IMG/VR virus record: IMGVR_UViG_3300033144_007115
Location: 1 to 47,466 of that record
Strand: one strand, 5' to 3'
From: a virus
Length of the DNA stretch: 47,466 nt
Shown here: in pieces, positions 41,027-47,362 of the stretch
Layout: each line of letters opens with the position of its first letter
How positions within the stretch are numbered: position 1 is the first letter of the stretch
The notes under the pieces: model-generated
Databases searched by the model: none
Told to the model about the DNA's origin: nothing
The model's input: only the letters and a program-made list of their open reading frames with translations
Translations under genes and position numbers: made by a program

Positions 41027-42967
41027 TTAATGTTCCCAATAATTTACCACAACTGCTTCTGCAATCATAGGTACTTTTTTACAAAAATATTTACCTGCTC
41101 TTTCCATACATTCAGATAGAACAGTACTAGCTTCTTCAGCCAGCCTTTTTAAACTTTCTACTACAATCTCATCATGTACTAGATTTACTATTTTTACTTC
41201 TTCATACCATTTTCTTTTAGTTATTTCTTCTTTGAAAAAGATAGCTGCTAATTTGGTCATAGACCCTGCACAGCCTTGAATAGGGAAGTTCTTAGACATT
41301 CTTTCTATCTTTCCCTTATATGTGTAATACTTTCTTACTTTGTCTCTGTAGAAGTCTTTATTTATCTTATAATCTTCCCAAAAACCTTTTCTTTCAATTA
41401 ACTTTTTAAGTTCTAAATATTCTTCAAAAAATTCTATAAAATACTTTCTTTTAGTTACATTATCAATTAAGATATAACCATTAGTAAAAGTTTCTTTACT
41501 CTTTTTTTTAAAATATTCTTGTTTAACTGGAAAAGCTTCAGCAAGTGCATCAATAAATTCTTGTGCCTCTTCCTCAGATACTTTTAAGTCATCTTTTACA
41601 GTATAAGCAGAGCCTCCATAATCTAATTTAAGATTTAAAATCTTTCCAATTTGTCTTTTAGGGTCACCCTTCTTAATAATAACTTCAGTGCCTTCAATTA
41701 TTGAAAACATTTTAGAAGCTACCATAGAATGAGTATCACCATCACCAGTAAGATAAAAATCAATTAAATCTGGGTCACCTGATACATCTGCAGTTATTCT
41801 AGGCTCTTGCTGTGAATAATCACACACAATTAATTTATTACCTTTTTCAGGTATAAAACATTCCCTATGTATACCAGCAGGTATATTTTGTAAGTTAGGT
41901 TTACTACTAGAAATTCTACCAGTATCTAATATTTGCCAATAGTTAGAATGTACTCTACCTGTTATTGGGTTTATATTCTTAAGAAATTCTATTCCATAAG
42001 TACTTAATGATTTCTTAAGTTTCTTATAATTAAGGTATAACTTAACAAATTCATGCTTACTTTTTTTAATTTGTTTCTCTTCAACACTTTCTTTAGTATC
42101 CCCCGTTTTCCTATCTACTACTGTAGTATCTATACCCAACTTTTTAGCAAATAATACTACTTGTTGAGGTGAATCCCAATTAATATCACACTTATTTTCA
42201 GTTTCAAATAAATCTAGTTGCGCCCTTATAAACTCTGTATGTCCATTGTTTATTACATAACTATCTAAAATTTTCTTAGCAGTGTAATACTTCTCTTTAT
42301 TACTATTTTCTAAGCCAGTCCATAAGGCCCTGTCTAAATAAAACCCACCTAATTCAATATCTACTAATACTTTTACAAATTTGTTTTCTAATCTCAGACA
42401 ATCATGTAAATCTTTTTCAGTTAATTTGGTATCTTGTATCTCCTTAATATCAATAAGATATTCAACATCTCTAGCACCATAATCAATCTGTTTTTCAGTA
42501 AAAGGTCTTCCTTCTAATCCAATAAACTTATTTCTAATGTCTTTATCTAAGATTACTCCTAAATCTCTTTCACATATTCCTCCTAATGATAGAGTTCTAT
42601 CCTCATGTCCATTAGTTAATAAGGCTTCTGCTAAGAATCCATCATAAATATTATTAGTATCTATATTATAAAAATACTTTATAAAGGCAAGGTCAAACTT
42701 TGCATTCCAAAAGATTTTGCATATAGTATTATCTTCTAGTACTTCTTTTAAGGGGGAGATATCTACAGTTCTTGTATCTATTACAAATTGATTCTCTTTA
42801 TCTCCAATTTGAAACATTATTGTTTTATTTTGGTGATTAAAAAGCCCCTCTGTCTCTGTATCTACCCCTAAAACTTTCTTACTTTTACAATAATCTGCTA
42901 TTTTTTCTACAGTAGTATTTGTAAACTCTTGAAAGTTACCCTTTTGTCCACTTACGTAATATATCAT
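41027..42967 (-). CDS. polA: Family A DNA polymerase with 3'-5' exonuclease
   Basis: A 646-residue replicative polymerase. The exonuclease domain begins with GVDTETEGL at 34-42 (Asp36, Glu38) and ends with YGARDVEYL. Polymerase motif A is VCDYSQQEPRITA at 381-393, motif B is KRQIGKILNLKLDYGGSAY at 437-455, and motif C is NLVHDEIVVES at 595-605. In motif B Arg438, Lys442 and Tyr450 match E. coli Arg754, Lys758 and Tyr766, and Leu446 occupies the position of Phe762. There is no 5' nuclease domain; that function is encoded at 24941. It overlaps the small membrane protein gene upstream by 32 bases. Confidence 0.95.
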   Translation of the reverse strand: MIYYVSGQKGNFQEFTNTTVEKIADYCKSKKVLGVDTETEGLFNHQNKTIMFQIGDKENQFVIDTRTVDISPLKEVLEDNTICKIFWNAKFDLAFIKYFYNIDTNNIYDGFLAEALLTNGHEDRTLSLGGICERDLGVILDKDIRNKFIGLEGRPFTEKQIDYGARDVEYLIDIKEIQDTKLTEKDLHDCLRLENKFVKVLVDIELGGFYLDRALWTGLENSNKEKYYTAKKILDSYVINNGHTEFIRAQLDLFETENKCDINWDSPQQVVLFAKKLGIDTTVVDRKTGDTKESVEEKQIKKSKHEFVKLYLNYKKLKKSLSTYGIEFLKNINPITGRVHSNYWQILDTGRISSSKPNLQNIPAGIHRECFIPEKGNKLIVCDYSQQEPRITADVSGDPDLIDFYLTGDGDTHSMVASKMFSIIEGTEVIIKKGDPKRQIGKILNLKLDYGGSAYTVKDDLKVSEEEAQEFIDALAEAFPVKQEYFKKKSKETFTNGYILIDNVTKRKYFIEFFEEYLELKKLIERKGFWEDYKINKDFYRDKVRKYYTYKGKIERMSKNFPIQGCAGSMTKLAAIFFKEEITKRKWYEEVKIVNLVHDEIVVESLKRLAEEASTVLSECMERAGKYFCKKVPMIAEAVVVNYWEH

Positions 42968-43160
42968 ATCTAGTTAATCCATATATACAAAATAAATCAT
43001 ATATAATAAACATTATTCCTAATTCTATTTCTCCACTCTTAAACTGCAAGATTGCACAACAAGTATTTGAGATTAGCCAACAAATATAAGAATACTTTAA
43101 TTTTCTATTTATATTATATAAATATCCTAATGTTGCTAATATTAGTATTAAAATTTTCAT
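42936..43160 (-). CDS. Small three-helix membrane protein, PnuC/SemiSWEET-like half
   Basis: A 74-residue hydrophobic protein with about three membrane helices: MKILILILATLGYLYN, then YSYICWLISNTCCAIL and LGIMFIIYDLFCIYGL, ending in a basic tail (RYDILRKWTKG). The pattern of Trp-x-x-x-Asn in helix 2 and Tyr-Gly in helix 3 recalls small phage proteins related to the nicotinamide riboside transporter PnuC. That resemblance is weak, but of interest because the phage has NAD genes. Holin or an unrelated membrane protein are alternatives. Confidence 0.6.
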   Translation of the reverse strand: MKILILILATLGYLYNINRKLKYSYICWLISNTCCAILQFKSGEIELGIMFIIYDLFCIYGLTRYDILRKWTKG

Positions 43161-43166
43161 ATTCTT

Positions 43167-43523
43167 TTAATTTAACATTCCATTTAAAACTCCCCATCCA
43201 AAATTATCTTGAAAAGGGGCATTATATTTGCCTTTTACTAATACTCCTAAGTCTGTGTATATAAAGTTTAAATCATAATCTAATATAGACACTTTTCTTA
43301 TATAAGTAAATTTACTTACTCTTTCAAACAAGTTTTGATTTATATCTTGCATAATAGACCAAGGAGCATTTCTTACAATATGAGTAACTGGTAATGCTTC
43401 AAATAAACCTTGTAAATCTTCTAATATAACTACTTTTGAACCATATCCCCAAGGCTTAATTAAAGCAATACTTTCCTCAGGGACTAATCTAGTAGCTTCA
43501 TCCTTTATCTTTAATTTTATCAT
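43167..43523 (-). CDS. Hypothetical protein, 118 residues
   Basis: A 118-residue soluble alpha/beta protein (VPEESIALIKPWGYGSKVVI, then LFEALPVTHIVRNAPWSIMQ) without recognised motifs. It overlaps the 54-residue gene upstream by four bases (ATGA) and ends 6 bases before the small membrane protein gene. Confidence 0.6.
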   Translation of the reverse strand: MIKLKIKDEATRLVPEESIALIKPWGYGSKVVILEDLQGLFEALPVTHIVRNAPWSIMQDINQNLFERVSKFTYIRKVSILDYDLNFIYTDLGVLVKGKYNAPFQDNFGWGVLNGMLN

Positions 43524-43684
43524 TTAGTATCTTCTAAGTATATATACGTTGTTTTAAAAGTATATATTGGTACATATTTAAAAATAAAAAACTTTGCAGT
43601 TGAAATATAAAATAAACATTCTTTACCTTTTAAATTCTTGGTAATATATTTACTTCCTGATTTCTTAACTGTTATGCATTTCAT
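43520..43684 (-). CDS. Small basic hypothetical protein, 54 residues
   Basis: The frame encodes MKCITVKKSGSKYITKNLKG and onwards, a basic, aromatic-rich 54-residue protein. It is joined to both neighbours by ATGA overlaps (43681-43684 and 43520-43523), which is strong evidence that it is translated. Function unknown. Confidence 0.65.
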   Translation of the reverse strand: MKCITVKKSGSKYITKNLKGKECLFYISTAKFFIFKYVPIYTFKTTYIYLEDTK

Positions 43685-43965
43685 TTCTCTTCCTTTGTTT
43701 CATCTTCAGTGAAATCCTCTACTATAAATTCAGCTTTGTTCCAAATAGTATCTCCAATATCTTCACCATGTAAGGCGTTAACATGAGGTCCAGCTACTTG
43801 TCCTGTACTTCCTATAGGCATATTAGGGTTCCATACTGTGAAACCTTTAAGATACCTAGCTATTAGCTTCTTTGCTAATTTTCTTCTTTTCTTATAGTCC
43901 TCAAAAGATTCATCTTTCAACCTTTTAGGACTAATATTCACTTTTGTTGTTACTTTTAATGTCAT
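43681..43965 (-). CDS. Hypothetical protein, 94 residues
   Basis: A 94-residue protein with a basic helix (FEDYKKRRKLAKKLIARYLK) and an acidic tail (EDFTEDETKEEK), possibly nucleic-acid or structural. It overlaps the next gene by four bases. The middle (NPNMPIGSTGQVAGPHVNAL) is conserved-looking but unassigned. Confidence 0.6.
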   Translation of the reverse strand: MTLKVTTKVNISPKRLKDESFEDYKKRRKLAKKLIARYLKGFTVWNPNMPIGSTGQVAGPHVNALHGEDIGDTIWNKAEFIVEDFTEDETKEEK

Positions 43966-44207
43966 TAATCTTCTTTCATGGCAAATGCCGTTATTTCTAT
44001 TACTTTTAGTTTAAAACTTTCAAGGATTTTTTCACAATGTCCTTGATTAATTCTTATAAGTAATAGAGTGTGCTTTTTATATCCTTCAATATGGTCAGCC
44101 CAATGCCCATAATTTTTATAACTAACCTTTTCAGAATCAGCTAATCTAAGTATGGCTTTATCAGCAATCTCTACAACTTTTTGTCTACTTTTTACTAATG
44201 TTTTCAT
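43965..44207 (-). CDS. Hypothetical protein, 80 residues
   Basis: An 80-residue basic protein (MKTLVKSRQKVVEIADKAIL...) with three His residues (GHWADHIEGYKKH) in its middle. It shares one base with each neighbour (stop/start overlaps). Unrecognised. Confidence 0.6.
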   Translation of the reverse strand: MKTLVKSRQKVVEIADKAILRLADSEKVSYKNYGHWADHIEGYKKHTLLLIRINQGHCEKILESFKLKVIEITAFAMKED

Positions 44208-44503
44208 TATTTCATAGCATTAAAGGGAATTATTACAGTAAGACTATGATTTGGATGTTCTTTTTTCCAATTTAACTTAGCCTTTTTAAGCATAGCTTTT
44301 TCATATCTATTTTTTCTGAATTCCCTTCTGTTAATATTTACAGGTTCTGCCCAAATACCTAAGTCAATCATGACTTGTTCTCTGGTAATCTTTTTATTTT
44401 GCTCAATTAAGGCTGTTAAAGACCTGTTAGGATTGATAGCTCTACCTTGTATGAGAGCTAATACATCTAAACGTTGGTGTTTCTTTTTTTTAAATCTACC
44501 CAT
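44207..44503 (-). CDS. Hypothetical very basic protein, 98 residues
   Basis: A 98-residue Lys/Arg-rich protein (MGRFKKKKHQRLDVLALIQG, later REFRKNRYEKAMLKKAKLNW), probably binding nucleic acid. There is no named family. It lies 18 bases downstream of a very small membrane ORF. Confidence 0.6.
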   Translation of the reverse strand: MGRFKKKKHQRLDVLALIQGRAINPNRSLTALIEQNKKITREQVMIDLGIWAEPVNINRREFRKNRYEKAMLKKAKLNWKKEHPNHSLTVIIPFNAMK

Positions 44504-44520
44504 TTTTTACTTATTTTTGT

Positions 44521-44613
44521 TTAAAATACTAAAAAAAACATTCCTAGGACTGTTATAGTTCCTACAAAGATTATGAATATAACTCCTTTCCAAAATTCAC
44601 TCATTTCTTTCAT
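44521..44613 (-). CDS. Very small membrane protein, 30 residues
   Basis: The frame encodes MKEMSEFWKGVIFIIFVGTI and onwards, one hydrophobic helix after a charged start. It overlaps the 62-residue membrane protein gene by 17 bases; a Met three codons in (44604) is another start. Possibly part of a lysis or membrane complex with its two upstream neighbours. Confidence 0.5.
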   Translation of the reverse strand: MKEMSEFWKGVIFIIFVGTITVLGMFFLVF

Positions 44614-44785
44614 GATAATCTATTAATAAGGTGAATAATAATACAAAGGTTAATAATGCGCCTCCTAAACTACTGTAATCAGCAGTTTCTATGCATTTTA
44701 CTAATGTATCTACTAGAAAAACTACTGAAATTAATACTACAATCAGATAGGCAATCTTATGGCCCCAAATCAATATCTTTCTCAT
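44597..44785 (-). CDS. Small membrane protein, 62 residues
   Basis: Two hydrophobic helices (AYLIVVLISVVFLVDTLVK and LGGALLTFVLLFTLLI) joined by a short acidic loop, ending in DYHERNE. It overlaps the 100-residue membrane protein gene by 29 bases. The three adjacent small membrane genes could include the holin, but they are far from the lysin at 25939. Confidence 0.6.
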   Translation of the reverse strand: MRKILIWGHKIAYLIVVLISVVFLVDTLVKCIETADYSSLGGALLTFVLLFTLLIDYHERNE

Positions 44786-45059
44786 AATTTTTCTTTTTGT
44801 CTAATGTTATTGCAGTATATGTGCCTAATGCACCTGCTATTATGTGAGCTACTACAGTTATTATATGACCTTTAAGTATAGCATTTACACCTAAACTCAT
44901 TGATATTAACCATAGTAAGCCTACCAATATTCCAGACAATACTGCCTTTGTAACATTTCTATCTACCACATGAAACAGATTAATTGTTTTCAAATATATG
45001 AATAGGAATGAAGATACTAGCACTAATAGTGTTTGTACCCATATTGGTAAATCTTCCAT
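44757..45059 (-). CDS. Membrane protein, 100 residues, holin candidate
   Basis: Three to four hydrophobic segments (LLVLVSSFLFIYL, VLSGILVGLLWLISMSLGV, HIITVVAHIIAGALGTYTAI) and a charged tail (LDKKKNYEKDIDLGP). Size and topology would suit a holin or a small superinfection-related membrane protein; no family was recognised. Confidence 0.6.
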   Translation of the reverse strand: MEDLPIWVQTLLVLVSSFLFIYLKTINLFHVVDRNVTKAVLSGILVGLLWLISMSLGVNAILKGHIITVVAHIIAGALGTYTAITLDKKKNYEKDIDLGP

Positions 45060-45060
45060 A

Positions 45061-45132
45061 TTATTTCTTTTTTAAACTCTCTAACCATACTCTTAAGCAT
45101 GGTACTTTTTGGTGATTACTGCTTGTCGGCAT
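45061..45132 (-). CDS. Possible very small basic protein, 23 residues
   Basis: The frame MPTSSNHQKVPCLRVWLESL plus KKK exactly fills the gap between two genes, ending 2 bases before the next start, with an AT-only leader (TTTTAAAAAATTAAATATG). Its length makes it uncertain. Confidence 0.35.
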   Translation of the reverse strand: MPTSSNHQKVPCLRVWLESLKKK

Positions 45133-45134
45133 AT

Positions 45135-45350
45135 TTAATTTTTTAAAATTTCATTAATACATGTTGATAATTCTACTCCTTTAGTAGTAGGATTAAACTT
45201 AGTACCCTTAATTCTGTCAGCAACAGAAGGATACATAAATTCAAGGGCTACAAAAAATACTTTTTCAGCTGACCAATCTGGTTCATCCTCTAACATTTCT
45301 TCTGCAGTTTCTTTTACTAACTTAAGTTGTGCTAAACTTATATATTCCAT
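45135..45350 (-). CDS. Hypothetical protein, 71 residues
   Basis: A 71-residue helical acidic protein (LAQLKLVKETAEEMLEDEPD, later FFVALEFMYPSVADRIKG). It shares one base with the upstream gene. Unrecognised. Confidence 0.6.
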   Translation of the reverse strand: MEYISLAQLKLVKETAEEMLEDEPDWSAEKVFFVALEFMYPSVADRIKGTKFNPTTKGVELSTCINEILKN

Positions 45351-45631
45351 TATTCCTTTTTGAATGTGTAGCTAGTATTACCATCACTATACATTATTAT
45401 ATAATAATCTCCTTGTTTGATATCGTTATAGTTTATCTCTTGTCCTAATAGGTTAAGGTATTTAACAATAGTTCTCCTAAGTTCCTTACACTGTACATAT
45501 ACAGGTATATAAGGGTCTACATCACCATTATAATCAACAGGTACTAACATGTAATAACCACTGATTTCAGCCATCAAATACCTATATATATTAGGAGTAA
45601 TACTTGTACCTGCTCCATCTACTGTATCCAT
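45350..45631 (-). CDS. Hypothetical protein, 93 residues
   Basis: A 93-residue beta-rich acidic protein (GYYMLVPVDYNGDVDPYIPV, later GDYYIIMYSDGNTSYTFKKE). Its start overlaps the stop of the secreted-protein gene (TAATG), so both are on one phage transcript. No family recognised. Confidence 0.6.
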   Translation of the reverse strand: MDTVDGAGTSITPNIYRYLMAEISGYYMLVPVDYNGDVDPYIPVYVQCKELRRTIVKYLNLLGQEINYNDIKQGDYYIIMYSDGNTSYTFKKE

Positions 45632-46158
45632 TAATCACATTTTCCAGTAAAGTAGGCTAATTCAATTGGTAATACTAGAGGTGTCTGGTCTATATAGTAA
45701 GGACAAAAATTGTCAAAACCATTACAGCCTGGGCCTCCAAATGCTCTCATATTGAGGCACCAAGTATATGTTGCTCCTGATGTTAAACCTGTAAAGGATA
45801 ATCCAGTTCCCACAACTGAACATCCAGCATCATATAATGTAAAGCCTCCAAAACTTATATTATTACATGTATGACTAAATCCAGCATTAAAATCAAGAGC
45901 TGTACCTGGGGATACTACTGTAAAACATGCAGTCATTGCGCTTGTTGTGGGATAGTTGTATAAACAATATCCATTATCTTCTAAATATTGATAATCAGGT
46001 GGTGGTGCTGTTATTAAAGTTGTAGGCCCATCAGGACTACCACAGCTACCAGCTTTGTATTGTAGGTTAGTATCTGATATAAATGCATCTATAGTTGAAT
46101 ATTGACTATAACTTGCCATTGATATTAATAACATTCCTATTGTTAATAGTTTTTTCAT
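45631..46158 (-). CDS. Secreted Bacteroidota-like surface protein fragment
   Basis: I start the gene at the Met of MKKLLTIGMLLISMASYSQ, a Bacteroidota-type signal peptide ending in SYSQ; an ATG 11 codons earlier is possible but would spoil the signal. The mature protein is rich in Gly, Thr, Ser and Cys (eight or more Cys), with SFTGLTSGATYTWCLN and the ending LPIELAYFTGKCD. In Bacteroidota secreted proteins, LPIELL-type segments usually introduce a further domain and a T9SS sorting signal. Here the protein stops right after it, so it looks like a truncated host-derived cell-surface protein. It is coupled to the phage gene downstream and lies directly beside the cassette-like repeats. Confidence 0.7.
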   Translation of the reverse strand: MKKLLTIGMLLISMASYSQYSTIDAFISDTNLQYKAGSCGSPDGPTTLITAPPPDYQYLEDNGYCLYNYPTTSAMTACFTVVSPGTALDFNAGFSHTCNNISFGGFTLYDAGCSVVGTGLSFTGLTSGATYTWCLNMRAFGGPGCNGFDNFCPYYIDQTPLVLPIELAYFTGKCD

Positions 46159-46199
46159 TGTATTATTTTTAATTAGATGTACTACCCTCATTTACACAT

Positions 46200-46265
46200 T
46201 TTTTTAACACTGTATAAAAGTAACCCTTCGGGTCGCACAAGCTTACTTTTATACTTGCGTTATGC
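46200..46265 (-). repeat. attC-like palindrome 1
   Basis: On the minus strand GCATAAC, then GTATAAAAGTAA, a short CCCGAAGGG hairpin, TTACTTTTATAC and GTGTTAAAA. The 12-bp arms (46212-46223 and 46243-46254) are perfect inverted repeats. The flanking AAC and GTT triplets sit as in integron attC sites, and the stop codon of the 97-residue gene lies in the GCATAAC core. The site also resembles a terminator hairpin. Confidence 0.5.
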
Positions 46266-46553
46266 ACAAATTACTACACTCTCGTAATCCTTTAACATTT
46301 CGTCAAAGTTGGTTGCAGTTTCATTGTGTAATAAAAATGGTTCTTTTTGGAAAACAGTTACATTGTTATTTTTCTCATAGGTTCTAAATCCTAAGTTCTT
46401 GAATCCTTCGTGCCATTTAATTGTATCTTTTTTCATTGTGTGGCATAGGCAACCAACTTCAAGAGCAATCTCCTGTATTTTTTGGTGGTTGTTTTCATTT
46501 ACCCAATAGAAGTTGTTGGTAAAATACTTTTGTTTAAATTCTTGTAAGTTCAT
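46260..46553 (-). CDS. Cassette-like hypothetical protein, 97 residues
   Basis: A 97-residue soluble protein (IQEIALEVGCLCHTMKKDTI, then WHEGFKNLGFRTYEKNNNVT) of no recognised family. Its stop codon TAA forms part of the palindrome core just downstream, as in integron cassettes. Another palindrome follows upstream of its start, so the gene is bracketed by repeats. All genes of this zone have the same orientation. Confidence 0.6.
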   Translation of the reverse strand: MNLQEFKQKYFTNNFYWVNENNHQKIQEIALEVGCLCHTMKKDTIKWHEGFKNLGFRTYEKNNNVTVFQKEPFLLHNETATNFDEMLKDYESVVICA

Positions 46554-46583
46554 ATCATTTTGTTTTTAAAATCCGTAATCAGT

Positions 46584-46654
46584 GCATAACAACGTGTCAT
46601 ACTCCATATTCCGTTGCACTCCATACAGAGCATACACAAGCGTTCGTTGTACGC
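46584..46654 (-). repeat. attC-like palindrome 2
   Basis: The minus strand runs from GCGTACAACG through TGTGTATGCTC ... GAGTATGACACGTTGT to TATGC. The arms pair imperfectly over about 20 bases with bulges, a typical attC feature. The element lies between the 53-residue gene (stop 8 bases away) and the 97-residue gene. Confidence 0.5.
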
Positions 46655-46662
46655 AATAAAAA

Positions 46663-46824
46663 TTACTCTTCATCAAATCTTATTTCCTCATCAAATTCTA
46701 TTTCGATACCATCCGCCAAAACAGTAGTATCATTTATTTTTTCTACTTTAATGGCAGTTATTATTGCTGTTCCAATGTATTCCCATCCGTTTTGACTTAT
46801 TTCTATTGTCCATTGTTTTTTCAT
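46663..46824 (-). CDS. Cassette-like small acidic protein, 53 residues
   Basis: The frame encodes MKKQWTIEISQNGWEYIGTA and onwards, with an acidic end (EFDEEIRFDEE). It is flanked by palindromes at 46584-46654 and 46842-46939, one ORF between two repeats, which is the cassette pattern. Beta-rich; function unknown. Confidence 0.6.
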   Translation of the reverse strand: MKKQWTIEISQNGWEYIGTAIITAIKVEKINDTTVLADGIEIEFDEEIRFDEE

Positions 46825-46841
46825 AAATCGTAATTTTAAAA

Positions 46842-46939
46842 GCGTACAACATTGTATAAAGTTAATACGCTATGATGGTCAGTACTTTAATTTAAACATT
46901 GTGCTACGCTTTACGGTGCATAGCCAAACCGTTGTATGC
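46842..46939 (-). repeat. attC-like palindrome 3
   Basis: A 98-bp element whose ends are GCATACAACGG and GTTGTACGC on the minus strand, with an inner pair GGCTATG / CATAGCG and a structured centre (GCACCGTAAAGCGTAGCAC). It shares the segment TTTATACAATGTTGTA with the element at 47093. Confidence 0.5.
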
Positions 46940-46951
46940 AATTAAAAAAGA

Positions 46952-47081
46952 CATACAACAATAAATATAAGTAATAAGGCGGTGGAAATCGGTCATAGAG
47001 CTTAATTCAGCAACCTACAAAACCACCTTCAGTTTTTTTAATTTATAAAGCCTTACTACTCATATTCTTGTCATTGTATGC
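46952..47081 (-). repeat. attC-like palindrome 4, ORF-free
   Basis: A 130-bp element. The end arms of about 31 bases (GCATACAATGACAAGAATAT, then GAGTAGTAAGGC; pairing with GCCTTATTACTTATATTTAT, then TGTTGTATG) match at most positions, and inner GGTGG/CCACC segments form a second stem. No coding frame was seen. Only 12 bases separate it from palindrome 3. Confidence 0.5.
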
Positions 47082-47092
47082 AATTAAAAAAG

Positions 47093-47362
47093 AGATACAA
47101 CATTGTATAAAAAGAATACGCTCATTCCTTCCATACCCTTTGCATAATGTTATCATTATAGTTCTTTGCTATTTTTATGCACATCCATTGTTCCAATTTA
47201 CCTTCGTCCCAATTTGAGCAGGTGTAAATCTTACCAAGTTCATTAGGGCAACAAATCCTTATCTCCCTTTGGCATTTCCACACAGGCTGTGCTTTACCTG
47301 TCTTATATCCTTTCGTTAGTCTCGCCATTCGCTTTACTCTTTTTATACTAGACCGTTATAAA
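47093..47362 (-). repeat. Two half-sites of an attC-like palindrome surrounding a small ORF
   Basis: Minus strand TTATAACGGTCTAGTATAAA plus AAGAGTAAAGCG (about 47331-47362) pairs with GCGTATTCTTTTTATACAAT plus GTTGTATC (47093-47118). The 68-residue frame lies between the halves, in what would be the loop. Read as a unit it resembles the other elements with an enlarged centre. Confidence 0.4.
47122..47328 (-). CDS. Cassette-like small Cys-rich protein, 68 residues
   Basis: A 68-residue basic protein (MARLTKGYKTGKAQPVWKCQ and onwards) with four or five Cys (KCQREIRICC, YTC, MCIKI), possibly metal-binding. It lies between two palindrome halves. Base composition is less AT-rich than the phage genes. 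Unrecognised. Confidence 0.5.
   Translation of the reverse strand: MARLTKGYKTGKAQPVWKCQREIRICCPNELGKIYTCSNWDEGKLEQWMCIKIAKNYNDNIMQRVWKE

Noticed and set aside
46200-47362. CRISPR array
   Set aside because: Repeats are long, imperfect, palindromic and irregularly spaced, and ORFs lie between them; no direct short repeats or cas genes.
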